Assembly (NCBI GenBank): GCA_019241095.1
Contig: JAFAXJ010000490.1
Coordinates: forward strand, 1 to 8,455
Origin: Verrucomicrobiota bacterium
Lineage (GTDB): Bacteria; Verrucomicrobiota; Verrucomicrobiia; Chthoniobacterales; JAFAMB01
Length of the DNA: 8,455 nucleotides
Direction of reading: 5' to 3'
The translations under genes and the position numbers were made by a program. This document shows, in pieces, positions 1 to 6,475 of the stretch (position 1 is its first letter; each line of letters opens with the position of its first letter). The notes under the pieces are model-generated. The model worked only from the letters and a program-made list of their open reading frames with translations. It had not been told where the DNA came from and did no database searches.

Positions 1-1
1 C

Positions 2-67
2 GCCGTCGAAGTGCGGCCGGTGATGAACACTGTGCTTGGCCGTTATTGGCGCGGCCGACGTTGGTAA
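2..67 (+). CDS. Possible C-terminal end of an unidentified protein (partial)
   Basis: A reading frame enters from the left edge and stops at TAA 65-67, giving a 21-residue tail (AVEVRPVMNTVLG... ending GRRW). The composition is protein-like, with a basic aromatic C-terminus, but it is too short to assign to a family and the other frames over this stretch are not clearly excluded. It would converge on the SMR relic that follows. No function is claimed. Confidence 0.2.
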   Translation, partial: AVEVRPVMNTVLGRYWRGRRW

Positions 68-148
68 GCGTTTTTCACAGAACCTCTGTCAGCCGTCGCG
101 TTTAAATCGGGCGCTGCCGAAACGGACCGCGTTGTGCAGGGCCGAACG

Positions 149-460
149 CTAATGGGTGCTGGTCAGCTTCATCAGCGCCAGCCCGGAGACGATCAGCACG
201 GCGGCCCCGATGCGCAGCAGGCCCATGGGTTCCTGCAAGGCGACCACTCCGACGACGAACGCCCCAACCGCACGATGCCCGTCCAGACCACGTACGAAGT
301 CTCGAGGGGCAGCGTCCGCTCGCGTACGCCAGGAGTCCGAAACTCGCGACCATGACGGCGACCGTCGCGATGCCCATGCGGGTAAAGCCCTCGGACTGCT
401 TCATGAGATAGGCCCAGAGCACCTCAAGCAGCCCGGGATGATAAGAGAGATCCAGGCCAT
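149..460 (-). pseudogene. SMR-family small multidrug/guanidinium-type exporter, frameshifted
   Basis: SMR proteins are about 105-residue, four-helix inner-membrane antiporters that work as dimers. Joining three minus-strand frames recovers one: start ATG 460-458 (MAWISLII), then LLEVLWAYLMKQSEGFTR with the conserved membrane Glu, then a helix ending FGLLAYA, then TLPLETSYVVWTGI, and finally AVGAFVVGVVALQEP...LALMKLTSTH with stop at 151-149. The three joins, near 429-434, 319-320 and 272-273, each need one added base. The corrected length is 104 residues, normal for the family. The LLEVLWA and WTGI-GAVGAF segments look closer to the SugE/Gdx branch than to EmrE, but this is a reading by eye. 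The region is about 66% G+C, unlike the intact genes, which suggests transfer. It is either a decayed gene or a run of base-undercall errors; as written it cannot make a full transporter. Confidence 0.75.
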
Positions 461-685
461 TGGCGGTATCTCGGGCATCTAGCGTGCATCGGTCAACGGC
501 AAACGGTCAGGGTTCAGACGCGAACCCGTGCAGGTTCGAGAACTCACGTTGCATTGCTCGCACTGAGCAGCAGGCGTGGGAGGGGCCTGAATTTTCCGCT
601 TTCCGCTTTCGGGCCAGTTTAACCCATTTTCGATAATGTCCTTTATCGCATCCTCCAACCGGCAATTTGATCTATCGCGTCTTTT
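461..685. other. Intergenic stretch with a short hairpin and a 7-bp tandem repeat
   Basis: I see no credible gene here. Besides the alternating hairpins at 511-538, there is a tandem TTTCCGC repeat (593-599 and 600-606). A 6-bp stem, cgataa/ttatcg (631-648, loop tgtcct), lies 38 bases past the stop of the SAM hydrolase gene. The stem has no following U-tract on either strand, so it is at best a weak terminator candidate. Confidence 0.35.
511..538 (-). promoter_or_regulatory. Two mutually exclusive hairpins upstream of the SMR relic
   Basis: Reading the minus strand, CGAACC-TGCACG-GGTTCG (538-521) forms a 6-bp stem. The same GGTTC can instead pair with GAACC downstream (526-511, loop GCGTCT). 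The shared arm makes the two folds exclusive, an arrangement seen in attenuators and riboswitch expression platforms. The segment lies about 50-80 bases upstream of the SMR start. It lacks the ACGR tetraloop hairpin pair of the guanidine-II riboswitch and the conserved blocks of guanidine-I, so no known class is claimed. Chance is possible for such short arms. Confidence 0.25.
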
Positions 686-1519
686 CTACGTCGCGATCGC
701 CACTTCGTCTCCGACTGTGACCCCCAGGATCAGGGACGCTGAGGCACAACGAAGCGAAATCTCGAGAAACCCAGCGCTTCCTGCGATGAGAAACGGTTCT
801 GGAGGTTGAGTAGCATCTTCGCCGTAGTAACTCAATAATCGTGTAATGAGATGACTTCTGACCTGGCACCGGAACCGCTGTTCCGTCAGCCTCGACTTCA
901 GGTGATTCCATTCCAGATTGGTTACACAATTACCAAAGTGATCTACATGGATGATCCGTCCCGAAATGGTTCCATTCTGATGAAACTGGGGACGGTTTAT
1001 TTGCAGACGGATCGGATCGGTGATCGCAGGACCAAGATGATCAATTTCTGTTCCGTTCGACAATGCCGCTGCAACGGGCGCAAAGATGTCGCGTCCGTGA
1101 AAGGTAGCGCTTGTCTCCGGCAGCCAGTACTCGCGATTAACGAGGTGAACGGTTCGTGCTCCCTGGTTTTGATCGATCACGAAAGAGAAGAGGCCATTGT
1201 CGGGTCCGACAAAGAATTGGTTTGCCACCTGAATCGCAATCGGTCGGCGTTCAGATCCCACACCTGGATCCACAACAGCCAGATGAACGGTCTGGGGAGA
1301 ATAGTAACGATAAATTGCCGCCAGGATCAACGCCGCGGGAAGTATCTGGTGAGGTGGAATCTCATGGGTGATATCAATGATCTGCGCGCCGGGACGAAAT
1401 GACAAAATCACTCCTTTCATCGCGCCCACAAAATAGTCCGATTCACCAGAATCGGTTGTCAGCGTGATGATCCGGCCTGGCGTATTAGCAGTCTCCAAAG
1501 AATAAGCGTGCAGTCGCAC
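686..1519 (-). CDS. S-adenosylmethionine hydrolase (DUF62, SAM hydroxide adenosyltransferase)
   Basis: Family members use water to cleave SAM into adenosine and L-methionine in the cytoplasm; they are relatives of fluorinase and chlorinase. The 277-residue product has the family's order of motifs: ITLTTDSG (18-25), DYFVGAMKGVI (28-38), DITHEIPP (49-56), VVDPGVGSERR (82-92), FVGPDNGLFS (103-112), FHGRDIFAP (140-148), GRIIHVDHFGNCVTN (187-201) and AGSAGFLEISL (247-257). Asp84, Arg91 and His141 match the Asp-Arg-His set considered catalytic in the hydrolases. Length is normal and no frame is broken. The start is GTG 1519-1517, with no purine-rich site before it; homology begins near residue 16, so the true start may lie a little further in. 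Hydrolases keep methylation balanced, which fits with metK and a SAM-binding regulator downstream in the window. Confidence 0.93.
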   Translation of the reverse strand: MRLHAYSLETANTPGRIITLTTDSGESDYFVGAMKGVILSFRPGAQIIDITHEIPPHQILPAALILAAIYRYYSPQTVHLAVVDPGVGSERRPIAIQVANQFFVGPDNGLFSFVIDQNQGARTVHLVNREYWLPETSATFHGRDIFAPVAAALSNGTEIDHLGPAITDPIRLQINRPQFHQNGTISGRIIHVDHFGNCVTNLEWNHLKSRLTEQRFRCQVRSHLITRLLSYYGEDATQPPEPFLIAGSAGFLEISLRCASASLILGVTVGDEVAIAT

Positions 1520-1922
1520 GCACGGGGGGTGGGGCAGATTTGTAAAAAGAAAGCGATTCGATGAATATCTGCCGCCTCAGTTCATTTTACTATTGAAAGG
1601 TATGTAATAGGACCATATGTCGCACCATGAGGAGTGTAGTTAGATCTAAGGTAATATGAAATGAAATAGGTTACTAGGAGATTGAGGTCAAGTTAGCCGC
1701 GTTACCGGGAAAAGGGGCGCATTAGGCTGATCCTTAAGCCCGGATAGCGTCGAGTACCGATCAGGAATCTCCTCTAGCTTATGGTTAACCGGAATCTCCT
1801 TTTCTTTGCCTCCTTTTTCTTTGAACCGATTCGCTTACATCTGCGCTGAACGCCATCTTTGGCCTGGCGCTCCTCTCGGCGAAAAGAGCAGTCGGTCATG
1901 TCCCTTTCTCAAGGCGCCGTAC
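1520..1922. other. Gene-free interval between SAM hydrolase and panE-like gene
   Basis: No convincing coding frame or RNA gene was seen in about 400 bases. It holds two copies of ggaatctcct or its 9-base core (1764-1773 and 1792-1801), a spaced inverted repeat ctgatc/gatcag (1727-1732 and 1759-1764), and a 21-base minus-strand hairpin at 1889-1869 (9 pairs including G-U, 3-base loop). That hairpin lies 33 bases past the panE-like stop but lacks a U-tract, so a terminator role is weak. The interval should carry the SAM hydrolase promoter, which I could not pick out. Confidence 0.4.
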
Positions 1923-2870
1923 TTAAGGATCGGCTGTGCCTTGGCTTGCTGTGTTGTGTAGGAGAGACTTTATGGATATCATCTTTCCGAGCATCTCTAC
2001 CCGTGGCAGAAAAAGCGGCGGTTCCATCGCTGACGCTATCCGGACTATCTCCAGGTTCAGCCATTCAATCTCGGTTTGTCTGCCGCTTCGAATATCCTGT
2101 AGCGTGGAAATAAGCTGTTTCGACCCGCTGCTTATGAGGATTATTTGTCTGATCACCTCGTCTGCGGTCAGCTCAATATTCAATCTCTCTGTGACTTTAA
2201 GACACTCTTCTACTATCTCAGAGGCTAGCTGCGCCGCATCGGAATCCCGAGCGAAGATCCCATTGTTCACTTCCAGAAGGGGACAAACTGAGTTAAAAAC
2301 GGTATTTACGATCGCCTTTTTCCATATCTCTCTTTGTATGTTTGTTTCCGAACGAAAAGGGAATTCTTCAGTGGTCAAGGCCTTGACACAACTGCAGAGA
2401 TCTGACCGGCGGCCTTCCACCACGCCTATCGCAGAGCTAGTAATGGAATGAAATCTAACGACCTGTTCAGATTCGGTCTCGCTGGTGACATACAGAACGG
2501 ATCGAAAAATGGAAGAAAAGTGTTCATTGAGAAACGGTTTCTCGATGCCAACCCCGTTTTGCATTAGCACGATAGGGCCCGCGGCATGCTTCGCTCTGAG
2601 CTGTCGGGCAATCTCTTTGTTGGCGTATGACTTGGCGGCTATGACTATCACCCCGTCGAGCGCGACTATACGTGCTAAGGAGATGGTTGTGATCTCAGTG
2701 CTAAGTCGGCTTTTGTCGTAATCTACAGTGAACCGAAAGGGTGTTTCGGGTACATCATTTCTGCTAGTGTGAACGGCGACGACCGCACGCCCAGCTTTCT
2801 TAAGAAAAGCGGCCAGCGGGAGCCCAATCGCTCCGACCCCAAGGACATATACAGTCTGCTCCGGGCTCAT
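1923..2870 (-). CDS. panE: 2-dehydropantoate 2-reductase (ketopantoate reductase family)
   Basis: PanE reduces ketopantoate to pantoate with NADPH in coenzyme A synthesis. The 315-residue protein has an N-terminal Rossmann fold (YVLGVGAIGLPLAAFL, 8-23, GxGxxG). It continues with AAKSY (78-82, the conserved Lys), LMQNGVGIE (102-110), IWKKAIVNTVFNSVCPLLEV (182-201, catalytic-type Lys and substrate Asn residues) and the C-terminal helix signature STLQDIRSGRQTEIEWLN (255-272, conserved Ser255 and Glu267). Length matches the family (about 300). One departure is that the usual NG after E(I)(D/E)xx is replaced by NLE, so the substrate could differ; many genomes carry PanE paralogues of unknown substrate. 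Start ATG 2870-2868 is the natural choice. A GGAGAA lies 19 bases upstream, too far for a normal ribosome site. There is no pantothenate neighbour, so the symbol means family rather than proven activity. Confidence 0.85.
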   Translation of the reverse strand: MSPEQTVYVLGVGAIGLPLAAFLKKAGRAVVAVHTSRNDVPETPFRFTVDYDKSRLSTEITTISLARIVALDGVIVIAAKSYANKEIARQLRAKHAAGPIVLMQNGVGIEKPFLNEHFSSIFRSVLYVTSETESEQVVRFHSITSSAIGVVEGRRSDLCSCVKALTTEEFPFRSETNIQREIWKKAIVNTVFNSVCPLLEVNNGIFARDSDAAQLASEIVEECLKVTERLNIELTADEVIRQIILISSGSKQLISTLQDIRSGRQTEIEWLNLEIVRIASAMEPPLFLPRVEMLGKMISIKSLLHNTASQGTADP

Positions 2871-2967
2871 GCCAGCGGCTAATAGACTATTCTCCTGCAG
2901 AGCCCCAGACGGCTGATTGGCGTTAAGATGTCGACGAGCATCCCGGCGAAGTTCGTTTCTCGCTCAC

Positions 2968-3257
2968 CTACAACGCCAGTAGTGTTACGCCGGCCATTAC
3001 CGGACAGCACATCACCGCGAGCATATAGCTTAAAAGCGATCCGTGCACGTGCAGACCTCCAAACAGTGTGCCCATCAGGGCGACTCCGAGCGTTCCTCCT
3101 ACTGCCGAGCGGCATTGAGAAGGCCGGAGGCGGTACCAGAGCTGTCCGCCGGTGAAGAGGAAAGGACGCCGGCGGTTATTGCGGGCATAAGACACCGCAT
3201 GCTGATAACCCATAAGTCCCAACCCAACAAGGATGTTCCGGTAAGCGAGAGACCAAC
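2968..3257 (-). pseudogene. C-terminal relic of an EmrB/QacA-type (DHA2) MFS efflux transporter
   Basis: DHA2 pumps are about 450-520-residue, 14-helix proton-driven drug exporters. Only the last fifth or so remains. One minus frame gives VGLSLTGTSLLGW..., then LMPAITAGVLSSSPADSSGT and ASGLLNAARQ before a TAG at 3101-3099. Inserting one base after CAG (GTA GGA GGA...) restores GGTLGVALMGTLFG and a last helix ending AGVTLLAL with stop 2970-2968. LLNAARQ-GGTLGVALLGTLF is the classic DHA2 C-terminal signature. The first 300 or more residues are absent: upstream of about 3257 the frame turns into unrelated hydrophilic sequence. It points away from the TetR relic, as a regulated pump would. It is non-functional as read. 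Confidence 0.75.
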
Positions 3258-3291
3258 ACCGCCGCACTCAAATGAGGGCTGACCTTTACTC

Positions 3292-3361
3292 TGACCTTTC
3301 TCTCGCTCGGACCCCTCGAGAGCAGAATTCTGAGTTTGATGGGCCAATTGAAGAAAGGTCA
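3292..3361. repeat. 70-bp segment bounded by perfect 10-bp inverted repeats
   Basis: TGACCTTTCT at 3292-3301 is the exact reverse complement of AGAAAGGTCA at 3352-3361, with 50 bases between. The left arm overlaps a direct repeat of ctgaccttt (3279-3287 and 3291-3299, 12-base period). No transposase frame fits inside. The segment sits where the MFS relic loses homology and just before the TetR relic, so it may be a short mobile-element remnant or the footprint of the event that deleted both 5' ends. No target duplication is evident. Confidence 0.4.
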
Positions 3362-3409
3362 TCCACCACTTTAGCGGGGAGAGGTGAGCAAAAAGTTTCT
3401 GGTCAATAA

Positions 3410-4026
3410 CATGGCTGCGTTGCTACAGAGCGTCGGGAGGTGTTCCTCCAAGCAAGCTACGAACGGACTTCGATGGACCTCGTCGCTAGCCGAGCGGGAA
3501 CAACGAAGCGAACCCTGTATGCCCATTCCGCCAGTAAAGAGGCATTGTTCCTTGCGGTTTCCGATTTGCTGAAAAGTTTTTTTCTCAACCGATCGGGCAC
3601 ACGGGAGAACTACTCCGAGGACCGAGTCGAAGCCTTGGTTCTGTTCTGCGGGCGGTTCATGGAAACCCTGCTGTGGAGCGGCGCAATTCAGATGTGCCGA
3701 GTGTGCGCGTGGGAAGCAGCAAGATTTCCGGACGAGGCAGCCCAGTACTGTTACGTGATTTTCACGCAGGTAGAAATAAACCTGGCGGCGTACTTGAGAC
3801 TCAAGTTCGGTCTTTCTCCGCGAGCGAGTACCGAGGGAGCGCAACACCTCCTCGGACTAGTTCTCCACCCGCGGTTTCCGCAAGCTCTTTTCGGTGTCAA
3901 ACTTTGTCTGCGCAAAGCTTTTCTCAGCGTGTTGGGCCCGATCCCAATCGCAAGAGCGAACTCCGAATGGCCGATAGAAAGTACGCCATCCAATTCTTGG
4001 TTGGCGCGACTCCTGATCGAGTGTGA
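3410..4026 (+). pseudogene. TetR/AcrR-family regulator, N-terminally damaged and frameshifted
   Basis: TetR repressors carry an N-terminal helix-turn-helix and a ligand-binding C-terminal domain, often controlling a neighbouring pump. The frame reads ATERREVFLQASYERTSMD, then LVASRAGTTKRTLYAHSASK and EALFLAVSD, a clear TetR DNA-binding domain from the end of helix 1 onward. The usual ILxAAxx part of helix 1 is missing between RRE and VF, and no ATG precedes it (first usable start GTG 3440). The C-terminal half (CAWEAARFPDEAAQ..., NLAAYLRLKFG, LLGLVLHPRFPQALFG) resembles AefR-like TetR proteins. Near 3937-3939 one base is lost: the homologous tail GPDPNRKSELRMADRK...FLVGATPDRV continues in the next frame to TGA 4024-4026. 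Without correction the frame runs to 4066 with unrelated residues. It probably once repressed the adjacent MFS gene. Confidence 0.72.
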
Positions 4027-4043
4027 TTTCATTGGTCTCCCAT

Positions 4044-4199
4044 TTACTCACGCTCCTGTGACCTAAACGCCTTCCGTTGCGCCGGGGTCAACTTAGCCCA
4101 AGCCGCATCGCATTGTTTTTCGGTTGCCAGTAGCTCGGTTTGCAAGTCGGGCTTATGCTGATCAGTAACCCGCGCCGCCGGTGTCGGCGTAGTGACCAT
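4044..4199 (-). CDS. Possible 51-residue small protein of unknown function
   Basis: From ATG 4199-4197 the minus strand encodes MVTTPTPAARVTDQHKPDLQ, then TELLATEKQCDAAWAKLTPA and QRKAFRSQERE with TAA 4046-4044. The second half reads as a charged amphipathic helix pair with natural residue use, unlike the arginine-rich shadow frames around it. The frame stays open for 16 codons upstream of the ATG, but that part is low in quality, so this could also be the tail of a longer decayed gene. There is no clear ribosome site. It converges on the TetR relic with 17 bases between the stops. I do not recognise a family; LTPAQRKAF-like stretches are common in small helical proteins and do not identify it. 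Confidence 0.4.
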   Translation of the reverse strand: MVTTPTPAARVTDQHKPDLQTELLATEKQCDAAWAKLTPAQRKAFRSQERE

Positions 4200-4254
4200 G
4201 CGGGGGTAGATGCGGAGTCGGCGATTGGTGTGTCGTCGCCTCTGCGGTTATCCG

Positions 4255-4267
4255 GCCATATAATGGC
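4255..4267 (+). promoter_or_regulatory. Candidate -10 element within a perfect palindrome
   Basis: TATAAT (4259-4264) is a perfect sigma70 -10 hexamer and sits inside the palindrome gccat-ata-atggc, about 110 bases before the DUF1802 start. The -35 position (near 4236-4241, tcgcct) is poor, so it would need an activator or is chance. The remainder of 4200-4373 holds no gene I can support. Confidence 0.25.
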
Positions 4268-4373
4268 ATTGTTAGTTTGTGATTCCGTGTCATTGACCAG
4301 TCGGAAAGAGAAAAAAACCTGAATCCTAGCCAAGCTCTATTGCTTTTGATGCAGTCGTGTTTATTACCTAACG

Positions 4374-4955
4374 ATGATTAATGTGTCGGCAAGTCGGGCG
4401 GAAACACAGTTGTGCTTGCCGGGCTTCAAAGAGTGGGCCCTGGTCTGTGATTCAATTGATCGAGGGGAGAGCAGTCTTATTTTTCGAAAGGGGGGAATTG
4501 CCGAAGGGCGGTCTGGATTCAGCTTTAAGCATGATCGTTTCCTCCTCTTCCCAACCTTTTTTCACGAACAAATCAGTCAAACCCGACTTGCGCCGGACCG
4601 CGATTTGCGTCCGCAAACGGAGTGGATCAGAATTTCTTTGTTGGTGGAAGTCGAACGATCTTTTTGGATAGATAATCTTTCTGTGTTGAAGCCTCTCTCT
4701 CCTTTGCATGTTTTGGCCGATTCGGTTTTGGAACAACGATTCAACTACAATTACCCGAAAGGACTGTTTGTAGCATTCGTTCGAGCTTTCAGGATTTCTC
4801 CCGCGCAAAATCTGGCATTTCAACGCTCCTATGGGGGTTGCCGCTCCTGGGTTGATTTACCAGCTTTGTCCAGCGATATCGAGGTGAGTCCGGTGCTTTT
4901 TGACGAGGAGCATGCAATTCGTAGACAGCGTGTTGACTTGGCTCTTAAACGGTGA
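4374..4955 (+). CDS. DUF1802 family protein
   Basis: The 193-residue product matches DUF1802, a soluble family of unknown function. Signature stretches are GFKEWALVCDSI (17-28), LIFRKGGIAEG (35-45), FSFKHDRFLLFPTFFHEQ (49-66) and YGGCRSWVDLP (153-163). The pattern KEW...LRKGGI...F...H..F.LFPT.EHQ followed by YGGC.SWV.L is what I recall as diagnostic for the family. The length is typical and the frame unbroken. There is no signal peptide or membrane segment, so it is probably cytoplasmic. Start ATG 4374 is the first in frame, and homology begins about residue 16. It stands alone on the plus strand between minus-strand genes, so it is likely monocistronic. Its biochemical role is unknown, and the neighbours give no hint. 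Confidence 0.85.
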   Translation: MINVSASRAETQLCLPGFKEWALVCDSIDRGESSLIFRKGGIAEGRSGFSFKHDRFLLFPTFFHEQISQTRLAPDRDLRPQTEWIRISLLVEVERSFWIDNLSVLKPLSPLHVLADSVLEQRFNYNYPKGLFVAFVRAFRISPAQNLAFQRSYGGCRSWVDLPALSSDIEVSPVLFDEEHAIRRQRVDLALKR

Positions 4956-5083
4956 CTAACGATGCTAATTTGATCGCAGCTTGGCTGTGACTAACAGCAG
5001 GGCTGTGCGCCAGAGGAACTCAATTCACGGTTCTTCAACGATTGGGTGCGCCTCAAGCTACTTGAGGACCGTACCTTGGCAGC

Positions 5084-5563
5084 CTATTGGTCCGGAGCAG
5101 AATACAAAAGCTGTATACGAGAAAAAGTTGCGGAAATCCTATTTCGAACCCGGTCTATCGACGAGCCCTTATATTTATTTAAATCCTCCACCAGACTTTC
5201 GAATATCGGTTTGGCGTCTGCCAGTTTTGACCGCAAAGACTCCATAAACGCGTCCATTGCTCTTTTGGACTCCTCATCGTTCCGCATTGACTTTGCGACC
5301 TCCGAGCTTGCGAACTGGTCTTTATTCTCATTGAAGTTGTCCACGAAACGGTTCGCTTCGTCACAAAAGCGGTCCGCTGCCTTTACAACGTCAGCTTCCG
5401 TCTTAGCCAAATCCAGGGATGCTCCGAGCTCTTTCACGGCTATGAGATAACCTCCAAATGGCGCCTCAAACCGGTTAAGAACAGCCTGTTTATCAGGATC
5501 TAGCGCAAGTGCGGAGCCGCCCAATGAAAAAGTGATCACGCAGATCAGAATGCCGAAATTCAT
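5084..5563 (-). CDS. Secreted, mostly helical protein of unknown function
   Basis: From ATG 5563-5561 the protein has 159 residues and begins with a clean signal peptide: MNFGILICVITFSLGGSALA, with likely cleavage after ALA before LDPDKQ. An ATG 24 codons upstream (5635) is in frame but would put an arginine-rich stretch before the signal, so I prefer the shorter form. The mature part is rich in Glu, Asp, Lys and Ala and reads as several amphipathic helices (e.g. ADVVKAADRFCDEANRFVDN, KRAMDAFMESLRSKLADAKP, and the ESLVEDLNKYKGSS helix). It has one Cys and no catalytic motif. I do not recognise a domain. It lies 98 bases downstream of the secreted phosphodiester glycosidase gene on the same strand, so the two could share a transcript and act outside the cytoplasm. 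Confidence 0.75.
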   Translation of the reverse strand: MNFGILICVITFSLGGSALALDPDKQAVLNRFEAPFGGYLIAVKELGASLDLAKTEADVVKAADRFCDEANRFVDNFNENKDQFASSEVAKSMRNDEESKRAMDAFMESLRSKLADAKPIFESLVEDLNKYKGSSIDRVRNRISATFSRIQLLYSAPDQ

Positions 5564-5661
5564 ACTTATGCAGACTCGAGAGGTCGGTCGGACATTGAGT
5601 GACGAGCGCATCCTTAGCAACCTAAATCTTGTCATCTGATGGCTCAGAAAACAACGGAGCG

Positions 5662-6420
5662 TTATCTGGCGCGCAATACCAAAAAATCGCTCACAGCTTT
5701 TAAACCGGGAGAATCAAACTGTTCTTCCGCGATCCGCGCGAAGAATGAAGTTGATGTGCCACCGTCAAGATTCAATGCCCGGACGATATTGCGTCCCGGC
5801 ACGATTGGCAGCTCGTTCAGGCAGCTGCCCATCGCGGCAAGACTCAGTGATCGGCAAATCCCAAATCCCCAAAGCGATGCACCACAATCAAAAATGAAGC
5901 TTCGATCAGCTATGCGACTGGCATTCAGGCCCGCGACTGTGTGTTTGTTATCGACTAGAAACGGCCCGCATTGGATAGCTTCCTGCACTCCTTGGATTGT
6001 AAGTAATTCTTGAACACGTCTAAGCTCTGGCCTGTAGTTTTTGAGTAAGAAAACGCCGCTTAACAATCGTGACCGTTGGAGTGGACTAATTAATCTGCCC
6101 TCGCTAATCAATAGTCCTATCGGAGACCCGTCGGAGTTGAAGTAACCGCCATTGATAGCGGCAATTGCATCTTTCTGAAGCGCAACTTGCTTTGCCGTGA
6201 AAAACTCGCGATCCCGATTCAGAATGACATTGAAATGGAAGCGATCGGCTGGGAAGAAAACAACCTGGATCTCCGCTGCGATTGAGCCATCCGTAACCTT
6301 CAATATAGATCCGGCGAGCTCGCTCTTGAGATCTATCAAATTCGTGCGTTGAACTATTTTCCAGCTCGCAGCGAGGGAGCAGGGGAACAATAGAATCAGA
6401 GTGACGGCAATTCTCAGCAC
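5662..6420 (-). CDS. Secreted phosphodiester glycosidase family protein (NAGPA/DUF2233)
   Basis: The family includes the mammalian uncovering enzyme (N-acetylglucosamine-1-phosphodiester alpha-N-acetylglucosaminidase) and bacterial envelope proteins such as YigE and the spore-associated YoaW-like group; substrates in bacteria are mostly unknown. The 252-residue product starts with a short signal peptide (LRIAVTLILLFPCSLAASW). It carries AAINGGYFNSDGSPIGLLIS (87-106), the EAIQCGPFLVDN stretch (147-158), and ALNLDGGTSTSFFA (215-228), the NGGYF, GP and LDGG-S signatures of the domain, ending VSDFLVL. The domain fills the mature protein. The start is GTG 6420-6418, preceded by AAAGGTGA, which gives only about 3 bases of spacing. 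A role in cell-envelope polysaccharide modification is inference from family and export. Confidence 0.85.
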   Translation of the reverse strand: MLRIAVTLILLFPCSLAASWKIVQRTNLIDLKSELAGSILKVTDGSIAAEIQVVFFPADRFHFNVILNRDREFFTAKQVALQKDAIAAINGGYFNSDGSPIGLLISEGRLISPLQRSRLLSGVFLLKNYRPELRRVQELLTIQGVQEAIQCGPFLVDNKHTVAGLNASRIADRSFIFDCGASLWGFGICRSLSLAAMGSCLNELPIVPGRNIVRALNLDGGTSTSFFARIAEEQFDSPGLKAVSDFLVLRAR

Positions 6421-6475
6421 TCACCTTTATAGGCCTAGGAATCTAAGACCCGCAAGTAAGAGAACACTGCGAAAC

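Noticed and set aside
461..600. Guanidine (ykkC-type) riboswitch ahead of the SMR gene
   Set aside because: The paired ACGR tetraloop hairpins of class II and the conserved blocks of classes I and III are not visible. Only the alternating GAACC hairpins were kept, at low confidence.
851..1402. Plus-strand 183-codon frame inside the SAM hydrolase gene
   Set aside because: It is the antisense shadow of a clearly conserved enzyme, with no domain and an implausible composition.
1936..2451. Plus-strand 171-codon frame within the panE-like gene
   Set aside because: It is a shadow frame rich in Ser, Arg and Ile with no motif; the minus strand has full PanE motifs over the same bases.
3371..3847. 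Minus-strand 158-codon frame over the TetR relic
   Set aside because: The opposite strand encodes recognisable TetR DNA-binding and C-terminal segments; this frame shows no family features.
4952..4995. Direct repeat gtgactaac (4952-4960 and 4987-4995) as an attachment-site-like duplication after DUF1802
   Set aside because: Nine bases, 35 apart, with no integrase or tRNA nearby; such repeats are expected by chance and the first copy includes the stop codon.
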